64,000 nt of DNA from Secundilactobacillus collinoides DSM 20515 = JCM 1123 (GTDB lineage Bacteria > Bacillota > Bacilli > Lactobacillales > Lactobacillaceae). Each line of letters opens with the position of its first letter. Within the stretch, counting starts at the first letter, position 1. Under the pieces are notes generated by a model. The model did not search any database. It worked only from the letters and a program-made list of their open reading frames with translations, and was not told the origin of the DNA. Both the position numbers and the translations under genes were made by a program. Positions 26,824 to 36,473 of this stretch are shown here, piece by piece. The stretch lies in NCBI RefSeq assembly GCF_001435975.1, contig NZ_AYYR01000013.1:266171-330170 (forward strand), given 5' to 3'.

Positions 26824-29229
26824 TTACATAAAACTCATTGGGTTATTGTCGATTGCAATCTGCAATCCCTTGCGCGCTTTTTGGGCTTGATTTAATAATT
26901 TAAAGAGCAGCGCCGACAATTGCGGCTCCTGCTTGTACTTAATAACGAGTTGATAATAGTAACGTTTGTTAACCCGTGCAATGGCGCTGGGCGTTGGCCC
27001 GAGGATGATGGCATGTTGACTCAGCCCGGCCTGCAGCTCGGCCGCTATCTTATGAATGGCGGTCGCCGCGACACGTTCTTCAACGTCGCTAGCGGTCAGC
27101 TTGACCGCAAAATAGTATGGCGGGTAGTTTCCCTGATGCCGTAACTTCATTTCGGTCACAAAGAACCGCTCATAGTCCTGTGACTTTGCCAGCTGAATTG
27201 CGTAGTGATCCGGGTTGTACGTCTGAATAAAGACCTGACCAGGTTTCTGAGCCCGTCCAGCCCGTCCGCTGACCTGTGTCAGCAGCTGGAACGTCCGTTC
27301 ACTGGAACGAAAATCCGGCATGCCAAGCGCCGTATCGGCATTCAGCACACCAACCAGCGTGACATCTGGAAAATCCAGACCCTTAGCGATCATTTGCGTC
27401 CCCAGCAGAATATCGGCCTCATGGTTGCCAAACTGCCGCAAGAGGCGTTCGTGAGCGCCCTTACGCCGGGTTGTATCAACGTCCATCCGTAAAATACGTG
27501 CATTTGGCAATAATTGTTTTAATTCCGCTTCAACTTTTTGCGTGCCCGTCCCATAGTAGCGAATATGGCGGCTGTGACAGTTAGGACAAACTTGTGGAAT
27601 CGGTTCTTCATGGCCGCAATAGTGACACTTCATGCTGTGCGTATCCATATGAAGCGTCAGTGAAATGTCACAGTTTGGACATTTCAGTACAAAACCGCAA
27701 TCCCGGCACATCACAAAGGATGAAAAGCCGCGCCGATTCAACATTAAAAGCGATTGTTCGCCACGGGCCAACCGGTCATTAATGGCGGTCATCAGCGGTG
27801 TCGAAAACGTGCTTTCAGCATGTTGCTGCAATTCCTGAGTCATATCCACGATGGTGACCTTCGGCAGCGCCTGCTCATTCACCCGCGTCGGCAGTAATAG
27901 ACGCTGGTAACGATTTTTCTGAGCACGGGCCCGGCTTTCAAGCGACGGTGTTGCACTGCCCAAGACAACCGGGCAGTGGTGATAACGACTGCGCCACAAG
28001 GCCACATCTCGTGCGTGGTAGCGCGGATTATCATCCTGTTTATAACTAGCTTCATGTTCCTCGTCCATGATGATCACGCCAATGTTGGTCAATGGTGCAA
28101 ACACCGCTGAGCGCGCGCCGACTACGACACGTGCTTCGCCACGGTCGATCCGGCGCCACTCATCGAAACGTTCCCCAGCGGACAACCCGCTGTGCAGCAC
28201 TGCCACCGCTTTGCCAAAACGGCCGCGGACCCGGCCGACAATCTGCGGTGTCAGTGAAATCTCGGGAACCAGCATCAACGCATTTTTACCCTGTTCAAGG
28301 GCGTTGGCAATGGCCTGCAGGTACACTTCAGTCTTCCCGCTGCCCGTCACCCCTTCCAAAAGGAAGGTGGTCTCTTGCTGTTCATCCGTTGCCCGGCAAA
28401 TGGCCGCCACAGCAGTTTGCTGGGCGTCATTCAATTTTAACGGTTGGGTCTTCACCACCGCATTGCTTAGGGGATCACGATAAACCTCCGTTTGATAACG
28501 GGTCAGCCAGCCTTTATCGGCAGCACCTTTGATAACGGCACTTGTAACGCCTAACTGTTTTTCGAGAGCCGGTTGGCTGACCGGCTCAGTTTGCACCATT
28601 AAATGATCCAGCAGGTCAGCCTGCTTTACCGCCGTGACCCGCAATTTTGATTTTGCTGCTTCAAGGTCCGCCTTTGGCAGTGCCGGTTTGACCATCGTCA
28701 CTAATTTGGCGTGGCCCTTGCTTTTAACCTCATACGTCACGTTGATGGCGTGTTTCCGATACAGACTCATTAATTCATTGAACTGAGCCGTTGGTAATTT
28801 ATCAGTCAATTCCAGCCGAGATTGGTCACCAAATAAGCGTTGCCGGGTTGCTGTTGATAGCTGCTCTCCCGGCGTTGCCCATTTTTCATAGGCGGCCTTT
28901 AACGCGTTGGGCAGCATTGTCAGCAAAACACTGATGGTAAACGCATAGGTCGTGCTGGCCAGCCATTCCGCCATTGCCATCAATTCTTGATTTAAAACAG
29001 GACTCAGGTCCATCACACTATCGATAGTCTTTAACTCATGTTCGGTCGAAACTAACTCATGCACGCGCCAAACAAAGCCCTGCACTTTACGACTCCCGTT
29101 ACCAAAGGGCACGATAACGCGCATTCCCGGCAACAACGGGGTGGTCAGCGTTGCCGGAATCAAGTATGAATACGGCGTGTTTGTTTGCATCGTTGGCACG
29201 TCAACAATGACTTCTGCAACCTCTGGCAT
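26824..29229 (-). CDS. priA: Primosomal protein N' (replication restart helicase)
   Basis: 801 residues. PriA reloads the replisome at repaired forks. It has an N-terminal DNA-binding domain, Walker A GVTGSGKTEVYLQ, a DEEH box (IMDEEHEAS), and two zinc sites supplied by C-x2-C pairs (CRDCG, CPNCD, CHYCG, CPNCHS). The C-terminal helicase motifs are complete. It lies 1 bp from coaBC in the usual coaBC-priA-fmt-rsmB order. RecG, with a related fork-repair role, is in the same window. Confidence 0.97.
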   Translation of the reverse strand: MPEVAEVIVDVPTMQTNTPYSYLIPATLTTPLLPGMRVIVPFGNGSRKVQGFVWRVHELVSTEHELKTIDSVMDLSPVLNQELMAMAEWLASTTYAFTISVLLTMLPNALKAAYEKWATPGEQLSTATRQRLFGDQSRLELTDKLPTAQFNELMSLYRKHAINVTYEVKSKGHAKLVTMVKPALPKADLEAAKSKLRVTAVKQADLLDHLMVQTEPVSQPALEKQLGVTSAVIKGAADKGWLTRYQTEVYRDPLSNAVVKTQPLKLNDAQQTAVAAICRATDEQQETTFLLEGVTGSGKTEVYLQAIANALEQGKNALMLVPEISLTPQIVGRVRGRFGKAVAVLHSGLSAGERFDEWRRIDRGEARVVVGARSAVFAPLTNIGVIIMDEEHEASYKQDDNPRYHARDVALWRSRYHHCPVVLGSATPSLESRARAQKNRYQRLLLPTRVNEQALPKVTIVDMTQELQQHAESTFSTPLMTAINDRLARGEQSLLMLNRRGFSSFVMCRDCGFVLKCPNCDISLTLHMDTHSMKCHYCGHEEPIPQVCPNCHSRHIRYYGTGTQKVEAELKQLLPNARILRMDVDTTRRKGAHERLLRQFGNHEADILLGTQMIAKGLDFPDVTLVGVLNADTALGMPDFRSSERTFQLLTQVSGRAGRAQKPGQVFIQTYNPDHYAIQLAKSQDYERFFVTEMKLRHQGNYPPYYFAVKLTASDVEERVAATAIHKIAAELQAGLSQHAIILGPTPSAIARVNKRYYYQLVIKYKQEPQLSALLFKLLNQAQKARKGLQIAIDNNPMSFM

Positions 29230-29230
29230 C

Positions 29231-30445
29231 CTATCCCTCTTTTGTGTCTACTAAGCGTGCGAGTTCGTCAACGACGGTCGCGGCAACCGCGGTCTTCGAA
29301 ACGAGCGCAGTCTGCACCGGTGTTTTGTCCCGGCTGAGAATCGTCACCTGATTGGTGTCGCCGTTGAAGCCGACACCAGGCTGGGAAACATCGTTTGCTA
29401 CCAGCAGGTCAAGCTGTTTACTCGTCAACTTTTTCGTTGCGTTAGTGATTAAATTTTGTGTTTCCGCAGCAAAGCCGACGGTCAATTGTCCCGGCTGTTT
29501 AAGGCTCGCTGCTGTTTTTAGAATATCCGTTGTTTTTACCAACGATAATGTCATTTCGTCATTATCTGCCGTTTTTTTAATTTTTTGATCCACGCTCGTT
29601 TTGGGACGAAAATCAGCTACTGCGGCCGCCATGACTAAAATATCTGCCTTGGGAAAATGGTGCACAACGGCATCCGCAAGGTCTTCGGTCGTCGTCACCG
29701 GTACCAGGTGAGTGCCATTTGGCACGGTCAGCCTAGTTGGCGCAGAGATCAGCGTCACATTCGCCCCGCGATTCACGAGTTCAGCCGCGATTGCATAGCC
29801 CATTTTACCAGACGAATCGTTTGTAATAAACCGCACCGGGTCGATTCGTTCACGGGTCCCGCCAGCAGTGACCAGCACGTTCTTGCCACTGAACACTGTC
29901 TTGGGGCGGGATAGGAGCTGCAGCTCAGCTAAAATCGTGTCGGGTTCAGCCATCCGGCCCTTACCTTCGTATCCTTCAGCTAAAAATCCTGTTCCCGGTG
30001 CCACGAAATGGACCCCGTTGGTTGTTAAGGTATTAAGATTATGCTGCACTGCCGGCTGATTCAACATGTGTTCATTCATGGCTGGGGCCAATAATATTGG
30101 TGCCGTCGTCGCCATTAACGTCAGGCTGGCCATATCGTCAGCAATCCCGTTGGCTAGTTTGCCGATAATATCGGCGCTGGCCGGCGCAACAATTGCGTAA
30201 TCTGTCCAATCCGCAAGTTCGATATGGTCAACTGCGGTTGGGGTCTTACTGTCAAACGCCGAAGTCAGGACCTGATTTTTGGAGAGAACCTGAAAACTCA
30301 TGGGTGTCACAAACGCCTGGGCGGCAGTCGTCATCACAACCCGCACACGGGCGCCCGCCTTGACGAGCAGACGCGTTAAGTATAGAGATTTGTAGGCAGC
30401 GATGCTGCCAGTGACATAGAGCGCCACATTTTTATCGTTTAACAT
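29231..30445 (-). CDS. coaBC: Bifunctional CoaBC (PPC synthetase/decarboxylase)
   Basis: 404 residues. The N-terminal CoaC flavoprotein domain (VTGSIAAYKS start; APAMNEHML active-site clamp) decarboxylates phosphopantothenoylcysteine. The C-terminal CoaB domain (VTAGGTRERIDPVRFITN) makes it from phosphopantothenate and cysteine. The product leads to CoA and to the ACP prosthetic group used by the fab cluster. Length is normal. It is separated from rpoZ by 272 bp in which I see only a weak hairpin near 30630-30665. Confidence 0.96.
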   Translation of the reverse strand: MLNDKNVALYVTGSIAAYKSLYLTRLLVKAGARVRVVMTTAAQAFVTPMSFQVLSKNQVLTSAFDSKTPTAVDHIELADWTDYAIVAPASADIIGKLANGIADDMASLTLMATTAPILLAPAMNEHMLNQPAVQHNLNTLTTNGVHFVAPGTGFLAEGYEGKGRMAEPDTILAELQLLSRPKTVFSGKNVLVTAGGTRERIDPVRFITNDSSGKMGYAIAAELVNRGANVTLISAPTRLTVPNGTHLVPVTTTEDLADAVVHHFPKADILVMAAAVADFRPKTSVDQKIKKTADNDEMTLSLVKTTDILKTAASLKQPGQLTVGFAAETQNLITNATKKLTSKQLDLLVANDVSQPGVGFNGDTNQVTILSRDKTPVQTALVSKTAVAATVVDELARLVDTKEG

Positions 30446-30717
30446 GCTGATGCCTCCGTTGAGCCTTGTTAGTATTCATTGTACCAAGAAATTGCCGCTG
30501 GTCACAGTTCTAACATTTGGGATTCTTATATGTGATGAGTAAAACAATGAAATGGTTCTTAAAGACGTGCCTGACCACTAAAATAGTCACACCATTAGGC
30601 GACAGTCGTTGAAAACGGTACGTCCACAAAAAAACGAAGAAGCGATGACAAAACTGTCGGCCTCTCCGCTCTTACGTGTGGTGCTTTACTACTAAGGATC
30701 ATCTCTAGATCGTTATT

Positions 30718-30930
30718 TTAAATCTGTTCCTCGTTATCTGGGTCGATCATAACCTTGCCGGCTGCGATTTCTTCCAATGCACGGCCAATGGTCTTTGGCG
30801 ACTTGTACTCAGCCAACAGAGGCTTAGCACCAGCGTCCAATTCATGGGCCCGCTTGCTTGCTAACATAATTAATGAGTAACGTGAATCAACACGTTCTAG
30901 TAAATCATCAACTGATGGGTAAAGTAACAT
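30718..30930 (-). CDS. rpoZ: RNA polymerase omega subunit
   Basis: 70 residues, with the family segment [20 protein letters not shown] that binds the beta' C-terminus and stabilises RNA polymerase. It lies 2 bp after gmk, as in most Firmicutes. In many relatives coaBC follows closely; here the gap is 272 bp (30446-30717), with a weak AAGAGCG/CGCTTCTT hairpin and a short T-run that might terminate. Confidence 0.95.
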   Translation of the reverse strand: MLLYPSVDDLLERVDSRYSLIMLASKRAHELDAGAKPLLAEYKSPKTIGRALEEIAAGKVMIDPDNEEQI

Positions 30931-30932
30931 AA

Positions 30933-31550
30933 TTAATCATCTTCTCCAATCATTTGTTCGTAGTCAGGCATCACGCGCGTCACCCGCAACCGTTCGGAGC
31001 GGATGATTGTTCGAATGCTGGTAACGGCGTTTTCAACTTCATCATTAACAACCGCATAATCGTAATTACGCATCATTTTGATCTCGCCAACGGCTTTTTT
31101 GATTCGGGCATTGATGACCTCAATGTCTTCAGTGCCGCGATTGATCAACCGGTGTTTCAATTCCATCAGATCAGGCGGTGTCAGGAAGACGAAGACTGCG
31201 TCGGGACAATTTGCCCGAACTTGCATAGCACCATTGACTTCAATTTCCAAAAAAACGTCCTTGCCAGAATCCAAGGTCTCATTAACATAGTTTAATGGTG
31301 TGCCATAGTAATTGTCAACGTATTTGGCGTATTCTAGCATTTCACCATTTTGGATATTATCCTCAAACTGTTCTTTCGAAACAAAAAAGTAGTCAACACC
31401 GTTTTTTTCGCCTTCCCGAGGTTGGCGGGTGGTCATTGAAATAGAGTATTGAAAGTCGGTGTCGCCCTCATCAAACAGCGCCTTGCGAACGGTACCTTTA
31501 CCGACGCCGGACGGGCCAGACAGGACAATCAGCATTCCTCGTTTTGTCAT
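30933..31550 (-). CDS. gmk: Guanylate kinase
   Basis: 205 residues. It phosphorylates GMP to GDP. The P-loop is [14 protein letters not shown] (residues 12-25); [13 protein letters not shown] and GVDYFFV belong to the GMP-binding and lid regions. AAGGGGAT precedes the ATG. It heads the gmk-rpoZ unit from a promoter whose -10 lies in a perfect AT-rich palindrome. Confidence 0.97.
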   Translation of the reverse strand: MTKRGMLIVLSGPSGVGKGTVRKALFDEGDTDFQYSISMTTRQPREGEKNGVDYFFVSKEQFEDNIQNGEMLEYAKYVDNYYGTPLNYVNETLDSGKDVFLEIEVNGAMQVRANCPDAVFVFLTPPDLMELKHRLINRGTEDIEVINARIKKAVGEIKMMRNYDYAVVNDEVENAVTSIRTIIRSERLRVTRVMPDYEQMIGEDD

Positions 31551-31578
31551 TGATCGAGATCCCCTTAATATTTTAAGT

Positions 31579-31621
31579 GATAATAAAAATTATTATCGCA
31601 CGTTCTAATACCCTTTGGCAA
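31579..31621 (-). promoter_or_regulatory. gmk promoter with palindrome over the -10
   Basis: On the minus strand TTGCCA (31616-31621) and GATAAT (31592-31597) are 18 bp apart. The -10 forms one arm of an exact palindrome, GATAATAA-AAA-TTATTATC (31579-31597). The palindrome could be an operator or a chance AT-rich structure. Confidence 0.5.
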
Positions 31622-31672
31622 GCGCTATTCGTGGGTTTTGCGCAACAAAACAAAAATAATTTCAAAAAAGAG

Positions 31673-31701
31673 TTGTCAAACCAAACATTAGTTCGTATAA
31701 T
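31673..31701 (+). promoter_or_regulatory. Promoter of the small gene at 31,735
   Basis: TTGTCA (31673-31678) and TATAAT (31696-31701) are separated by 17 bp, on the plus strand, divergent from gmk. Confidence 0.7.
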
Positions 31702-31734
31702 AGGTTATGCAAACAAATGTTCGAGGTGATAATC

Positions 31735-32037
31735 ATGACAACTGAAACATCCGCTCTTAAAAAGATATCAACACAACTTAATGCTGGCTACCGCCAATTT
31801 CTCGCGCTTGATCAGCCAAGCACTATGCCGGAACAACAGCAGCAATACTTCATTGATCAGGCCATTACGCGCCACTACCGCGTTCAATTGACCCTCGCAG
31901 GCGACCCTGAAACAACCATGACGGGCTATCTCAAACGCGGCCCGAAAAACACCGTCTTGGTGACAATGCCGCATGACGCGGTGACGAGTGTCGCCCACCT
32001 CAACCAGATCCAGTTTATTTCTCGACTTGACTATTAA
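31735..32037 (+). CDS. Small protein of unknown function, YolD-like layout
   Basis: 100 residues, one of the few plus-strand genes here. The first half is polar and helical. The second half, beginning HYRVQLTLAG and including TGYLKRGPKNTVLV, alternates strands in a way that recalls YolD or Sm-like folds, but I cannot assign a family. The ATG at 31735 follows GAGGTG by 6 nt; an in-frame ATG at 31717 has no site. It has a clear promoter and a shared terminator, so it is likely real and monocistronic. Confidence 0.7.
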   Translation: MTTETSALKKISTQLNAGYRQFLALDQPSTMPEQQQQYFIDQAITRHYRVQLTLAGDPETTMTGYLKRGPKNTVLVTMPHDAVTSVAHLNQIQFISRLDY

Positions 32038-32090
32038 TTTTAAATTTTCTAATCCCGGTAATCATTAGGTACTATTTACGAAACCAAATA

Positions 32091-32137
32091 AAAACTGCAC
32101 CCAACTCTAAAATCAGAGTCTCGAGTGCAGTTTTTTT
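32091..32137. terminator. Bidirectional terminator
   Basis: AAAACTGCAC and GTGCAGTTTT pair, with an inner ACTCT/AGAGT stem, and T-runs lie on both strands. It ends both the plus-strand small gene and recN. Confidence 0.85.
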
Positions 32138-32167
32138 GATGTTTTGTGCTGTGTTATTTTTAATGTA

Positions 32168-33871
32168 TTAACGTGCCGTCTTCTTTTCATCGCTGGCCAT
32201 ATTCAACAGTTCCTGAGCATGATCGAGCGTTAACGCTGTAACCGTCGTTCCGGCTAGCATCCGTGCCAGTTCCGTGACCCGTCCCTGGTTATCAAGGCGT
32301 TGAATATGGGTTTCCGTTCGTTTGCCGATAACCTCTTTAGCAATAAAGTAGTGGTGATCACTCATGGCAGCAACTTGCGGCAAATGTGTGATACACAATA
32401 CCTGAGAATTTCGGGCAATACCGCTGATCTTTTCCGCGATGGCCTGCGCCACCCGACCAGAAACACCGGTATCAACTTCATCAAAAATGATTGAGGTGAC
32501 ACCCTGTGATTGGGAGAAGATCGTCTTTAATGCCAGCATTAGTCGTGACAGCTCCCCGCCGGACGCAATCTTTGCCAGTGGGCGAATCTCCTCACCAGGA
32601 TTTGGTTGAATATAGAACTCAACATCATCCAAGCCGGTGGCGTAAAATTGATGCTCACCAAGTGTTTTAAACCGCACCTGAAACACCGTCTTAGCCATGT
32701 AAAGATCGCCAAGTTCCCCCTTGACGGCAACTTCCAGTTTTTTAGCAATCTGATGCCGCTGCTTAGACAACTGCTTGCCAAGCGACGTCAAGTGGGTCTC
32801 CTGCTTGGTCAGTTGCGCGTCCAGGTCACCTTCATCAAGTTCAGCTGCTTCCATGTCCGTCAACTCGTGACTGATTTTATCAAAATACGTCAGGATCTGA
32901 TCCTCAGAGTCGCCATACTTACGCTTTAACTGGTGAATAACTTCCAAGCGTTGTTCGATCTCATCGAGTTTATTTTCGTCCCACTCCATCAGATCTGCCT
33001 GGCGTGACAGTTCGCCGGAAGCATCCTGCAACGCGTAGTAGGCTGAGGATAACGCATCATGTAATTTTTCATATTCCGGGTCCAGGGTGGTAATATTGGC
33101 CAGCGCGTTCATTGCCTGACCACTTAAATCTAAGGCTCCAGGCGCCTCTTCATCACCGTTCAGCGCAAGAAAACTTTCCTGCAGCGCGGTGTTGATCTTT
33201 TGAAAATTCATCAGCCGGTCACGCTGCTGGGTCAGTTGTGCTTCCTCATCCGGTTTCAAGTCAGCATCCTTGATCTCGCCAACCTGAAAGCGCAGCATGT
33301 CCAACCTCTGCGCCCATTCATTACGGTGTGTATTGCGTTCCACCATGGCTTGGTGCAGGTGTTGATACTGGTCATAGGCTGTGTGATAGTCCTGGCGAAG
33401 TTTTGCCACGGGCTTACCACCAAACTCATCCAGAAGCCGCAAATGCTTATCCGGCTGCATTAACTCCTGGTGTTCGTTTTGGCCGTGAATATCAACGATT
33501 GTCTCGCCAAGTTCCTTTAACGTACTCGTGTTGACCAGCATGCCGTTCACCCGACAGATATTACGGCCGCTGCGATAAATTTCGCGCTGCAGGATAATGG
33601 CCCCATCATCGTAATCGATACCCAGGTCATCCAGCATATGGTAAGTCGCGCCGTCTTTCGGAAAAATAAACGCGCCCTGGATCACAGCTTTGTCTGCACC
33701 AGTCCGGACAAAATGCTGGGATCCTCTGCCCCCGGCCAACAGACCGACCGCATCAATAATAATCGATTTCCCGGCCCCGGTCTCACCGGTCAGAACCGTC
33801 ATGCCATTTTCAAATTCAACGTCCAGACTCGCGATGATCGCGAAGTTTTTAATTGAGAGTTCCTGTAACAA
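32168..33871 (-). CDS. recN: DNA repair protein RecN
   Basis: 567 residues, an SMC-like ATPase for double-strand break repair. Walker A is GETGAGKS at residues 29-36. A coiled-coil centre is followed by the signature IASGGELSRLMLAL and Walker B IIFDEVDTGVSG. The start is TTG at 33871, with AAGGAGG 7 nt upstream. It follows argR in the conserved tlyA-argR-recN order. The 92-bp gap contains a 9-bp AGATTTTAC/GTAAAATCT hairpin (33931-33954) without a T-run. Confidence 0.96.
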   Translation of the reverse strand: MLQELSIKNFAIIASLDVEFENGMTVLTGETGAGKSIIIDAVGLLAGGRGSQHFVRTGADKAVIQGAFIFPKDGATYHMLDDLGIDYDDGAIILQREIYRSGRNICRVNGMLVNTSTLKELGETIVDIHGQNEHQELMQPDKHLRLLDEFGGKPVAKLRQDYHTAYDQYQHLHQAMVERNTHRNEWAQRLDMLRFQVGEIKDADLKPDEEAQLTQQRDRLMNFQKINTALQESFLALNGDEEAPGALDLSGQAMNALANITTLDPEYEKLHDALSSAYYALQDASGELSRQADLMEWDENKLDEIEQRLEVIHQLKRKYGDSEDQILTYFDKISHELTDMEAAELDEGDLDAQLTKQETHLTSLGKQLSKQRHQIAKKLEVAVKGELGDLYMAKTVFQVRFKTLGEHQFYATGLDDVEFYIQPNPGEEIRPLAKIASGGELSRLMLALKTIFSQSQGVTSIIFDEVDTGVSGRVAQAIAEKISGIARNSQVLCITHLPQVAAMSDHHYFIAKEVIGKRTETHIQRLDNQGRVTELARMLAGTTVTALTLDHAQELLNMASDEKKTAR

Positions 33872-33963
33872 TCGTTTACCTCCTTACGCGTTGATAGCGA
33901 TAGATCAGGCTTAATAATGGAAAACGAGCCAGATTTTACCTTGCCGTAAAATCTAACCCGTTC

Positions 33964-34416
33964 TTATTTCAATAAATCATCGACAACTTCCTGCAAGGCT
34001 ACGGCGCCCTCATCACTCTTACAGATGGTCAGCACCGTTTCATCATCACCGATCGTGCCAAACACAAAATCATACTTCATCTGGTCGATCAGCGATGCAA
34101 TTGCTGGGCCGTTCCCAGGCAGCACCTTCAAGAAGGTATCCTTGCCCTGAACACTAAAACTAACGTATGCGTCACGCAATGTCCGTTTGAGTTTTTTCTT
34201 AGTGTCCAGCTTTTTTTGAATCGGCATGTTATACCGATAGCCGCCGGAGATCGATGGCACTTTAACGAGCTGCATTTCCTTAATATCCCGTGAAATGGTC
34301 GCCTGGGTCACATGAATATTTTGTTCTTCTAGTAGTTTCACGAAGTCTTCTTGGCGCTCAATGTCTTGTGTGCTAAGTAATTGCCGGATTAAACGCTGAC
34401 GATCCTGCTTTTTCAT
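33964..34416 (-). CDS. argR: Arginine repressor ArgR/AhrC
   Basis: 150 residues. The N-terminal winged helix (KKQDRQRLIRQLLS; VTQATISRDIKEM) binds ARG boxes. The C-terminal domain, with FGTIGDDETVLTI, forms hexamers and binds arginine. No arginine genes are in the window, so its targets lie elsewhere. The position between tlyA and recN is conserved across Firmicutes. Confidence 0.96.
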   Translation of the reverse strand: MKKQDRQRLIRQLLSTQDIERQEDFVKLLEEQNIHVTQATISRDIKEMQLVKVPSISGGYRYNMPIQKKLDTKKKLKRTLRDAYVSFSVQGKDTFLKVLPGNGPAIASLIDQMKYDFVFGTIGDDETVLTICKSDEGAVALQEVVDDLLK

Positions 34417-34497
34417 GTGGCCATCTCCCTACGTTTTCAATCAATTTAGTACCTATGATAACCCCTTTCAATCCATTTTAAAAGTAGTTTGTGATTT

Positions 34498-35313
34498 TTA
34501 TGCATTTAATATACGATGTGCATCGGCCACCGTTTCAGCTGGCACAACTGATTCCGCCACAGTTGGCGCACTGGCCACCGATTTTAAATGAACTAAGAAT
34601 TCAATATTTCCTTCGCCGCCGGTAATTGGCGAAAAATCAAGATTCATGACACTAAACCCGCTGTCCAATGCCAATTGAATGACCTTGTTGATGACCATTT
34701 CATGCACTTTGGGGTCCTTGATGATGCCGTGCTTACCCACGTACTCGCGCCCAGCTTCAAATTGGGGTTTGATCAGCGCCACCACGTCGCCATCAGGAAT
34801 TAAGATCTGTTTCAGCGGCGGCAAGATCAGTGACAGCGAAATAAAGGAGACATCGATCGAGGAGAACGCGGGCTGTCCGTTCGTAAAGCCATCCGGTTGA
34901 CTGTACCGAAAGTTCGTGTGTTCCATGACCACCACGCGCTCATCCTGACGTAGTTTCCAGACGAGCTGATTGCTCCCAACATCGAGTGCGTAGGACAATT
35001 TTGCACCATTTTGAAGCATCACGTCCGTGAATCCGCCAGTGGAAGAACCGATATCCAAAACGATCTTGTCCTGGACGCTGATATCAAACACCTTGAGCGC
35101 CTTGGCCAGTTTTAAGCCGCCGCGGCTCACATACGGCAAGGGTTTGCCTTTAATATGCAGATCAGTATCAATTGGGATCTTGACCCCGGGTTTATCTAAT
35201 CGTTCTTCATTGTTGCCAAGTACTTCACCCGCCATGACAGCGCGTTTTGCTTTTTCGCGGGTCTCAAATAACCCCTGTGTGACGAGTAAAACATCAACTC
35301 GTTGTTTTTCCAT
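34498..35313 (-). CDS. tlyA: TlyA-family rRNA methyltransferase
   Basis: 271 residues. An N-terminal S4 RNA-binding domain (KQRVDVLLVTQGLFETREKA) is followed by an FtsJ-like SAM domain with VLDIGSSTGGFTDVML. TlyA proteins 2'-O-methylate cytidines in 16S and/or 23S rRNA; some are annotated as hemolysins. Conserved neighbours are ispA and argR. Length is normal. Confidence 0.93.
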   Translation of the reverse strand: MEKQRVDVLLVTQGLFETREKAKRAVMAGEVLGNNEERLDKPGVKIPIDTDLHIKGKPLPYVSRGGLKLAKALKVFDISVQDKIVLDIGSSTGGFTDVMLQNGAKLSYALDVGSNQLVWKLRQDERVVVMEHTNFRYSQPDGFTNGQPAFSSIDVSFISLSLILPPLKQILIPDGDVVALIKPQFEAGREYVGKHGIIKDPKVHEMVINKVIQLALDSGFSVMNLDFSPITGGEGNIEFLVHLKSVASAPTVAESVVPAETVADAHRILNA

Positions 35314-35321
35314 TGCGGCAC

Positions 35322-36224
35322 CTATCCTTCGATCTGAAAATAACTTAAAAATGCGGCCAGTAACGAGACATCCAGCTGTGAGTCCTGCTGTAACGGCACC
35401 AATGCTGCCTGTGCGTCCGCGACCACAGCGGCAAGACGGGTCTTTGTGCCGTCAACGCCAAAGAGCGACGGGTACGTGTTCTTGGCTTCCTGCGCATCCT
35501 TGTGCACACGTTTGCCAAGCTGCTCAGCCGTAGAGGTCACGTCAAGCAGATCATCGTAAATCTGAAAGGCTAGGCCAAATTGGTCCGCAAAATGCAGCAG
35601 TGCTTTGGTCTCGTCAGGCGTCGTTTTCGCAAGAATGCAGCCAGCCTGAACCGCATAGTGCAACAGAGCGCCTGTTTTATGGCGGTGCAGATTTTCCAGT
35701 GCTGGCAGATCAAGCTGGTGATGTTCGTTAGAAATGTCATCCGCTTGGCCTGCAACCATCCCACTAGGGCCAGCATTAACTGCCAGAGCAGCCACGAGCG
35801 CCGTTTTCTGGGATTCGGGCAGCTGATTGTCCACCAGCCATTGAAAAGCCAGCGTCAGCAAACCATCGCCAGCAAGGGTCGCCATGCCGGCACCAAACTT
35901 GACGTGGTTCGTGGCCACACCACGCCGCAGGTCATCGTTGTCCATGGCCGGCAGGTCGTCATGAATCAGTGAATAAGTATGCAGGAGCTCCAGAGCGCCG
36001 GCAGCTCGTAACTGGTCCGCTGTTATGTCTGCATGGCCCGAAGCCACCAAAACGGCCAAAGTCAACAGTGGCCGCAATCGTTTACCGCCAGCGTTAACTG
36101 AATAGGCCATTGCATCGGACAGAATCGTTTGATCCACATCCTTTGGCAGATTCTCTTTCAGGTAAGTATTGATCTGCGGCCGGTACAGCGCTTCAAAGTC
36201 AGCTAATTGTTTAGTGATCGTCAT
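35322..36224 (-). CDS. ispA: Farnesyl/geranyl diphosphate synthase
   Basis: 300 residues. It condenses isopentenyl diphosphate with allylic diphosphates. The first Asp-rich motif is HDDLPAMDND and the second YDDLLDV, both complete. The ATG at 36224 (MTITKQLADFEALY) is chosen because GGGGAG lies about 10 nt upstream; this places the start inside the last codons of xseB (14-bp overlap), which is usual for this pair. It supplies precursors for undecaprenyl phosphate and prenyl groups. Confidence 0.95.
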   Translation of the reverse strand: MTITKQLADFEALYRPQINTYLKENLPKDVDQTILSDAMAYSVNAGGKRLRPLLTLAVLVASGHADITADQLRAAGALELLHTYSLIHDDLPAMDNDDLRRGVATNHVKFGAGMATLAGDGLLTLAFQWLVDNQLPESQKTALVAALAVNAGPSGMVAGQADDISNEHHQLDLPALENLHRHKTGALLHYAVQAGCILAKTTPDETKALLHFADQFGLAFQIYDDLLDVTSTAEQLGKRVHKDAQEAKNTYPSLFGVDGTKTRLAAVVADAQAALVPLQQDSQLDVSLLAAFLSYFQIEG

Positions 36225-36471
36225 TGCTGTCAGACTCCCCGGATTTTTCAAAGGCCACCGTTTGGTCATCATCCTTCATCATTTCAGCTAAGGTCTTTTC
36301 AGCCTCGGTCAATTTTGTTTGGAGCGCATGACTCAGTTCAACGCCCTGTTTGAACTGTGACAGTGCCTGTTCCAGCGGCACATTGCCCTTTTCCAGTTCG
36401 GTGACGATCTGTTCGAGCTGGGTTAAATTCTCTTCAAAAGTTGGTGTTTCATTTGCGTCTTGACTCACCAT
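36211..36471 (-). CDS. xseB: Exodeoxyribonuclease VII small subunit
   Basis: 86 residues, with the family core FEENLTQLEQIVTELEKGNVPLEQAL and an acidic tail. It forms exonuclease VII with XseA, encoded 2 bp upstream. The 3' end overlaps the ispA start. Confidence 0.94.
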   Translation of the reverse strand: MVSQDANETPTFEENLTQLEQIVTELEKGNVPLEQALSQFKQGVELSHALQTKLTEAEKTLAEMMKDDDQTVAFEKSGESDSNDDH

Positions 36472-36473
36472 TA

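Noticed and set aside
30446..30717. Terminator between rpoZ and coaBC
   Set aside because: The AAGAGCG/CGCTTCTT pairing has bulges and a long loop, so I mention it only in the rpoZ entry.
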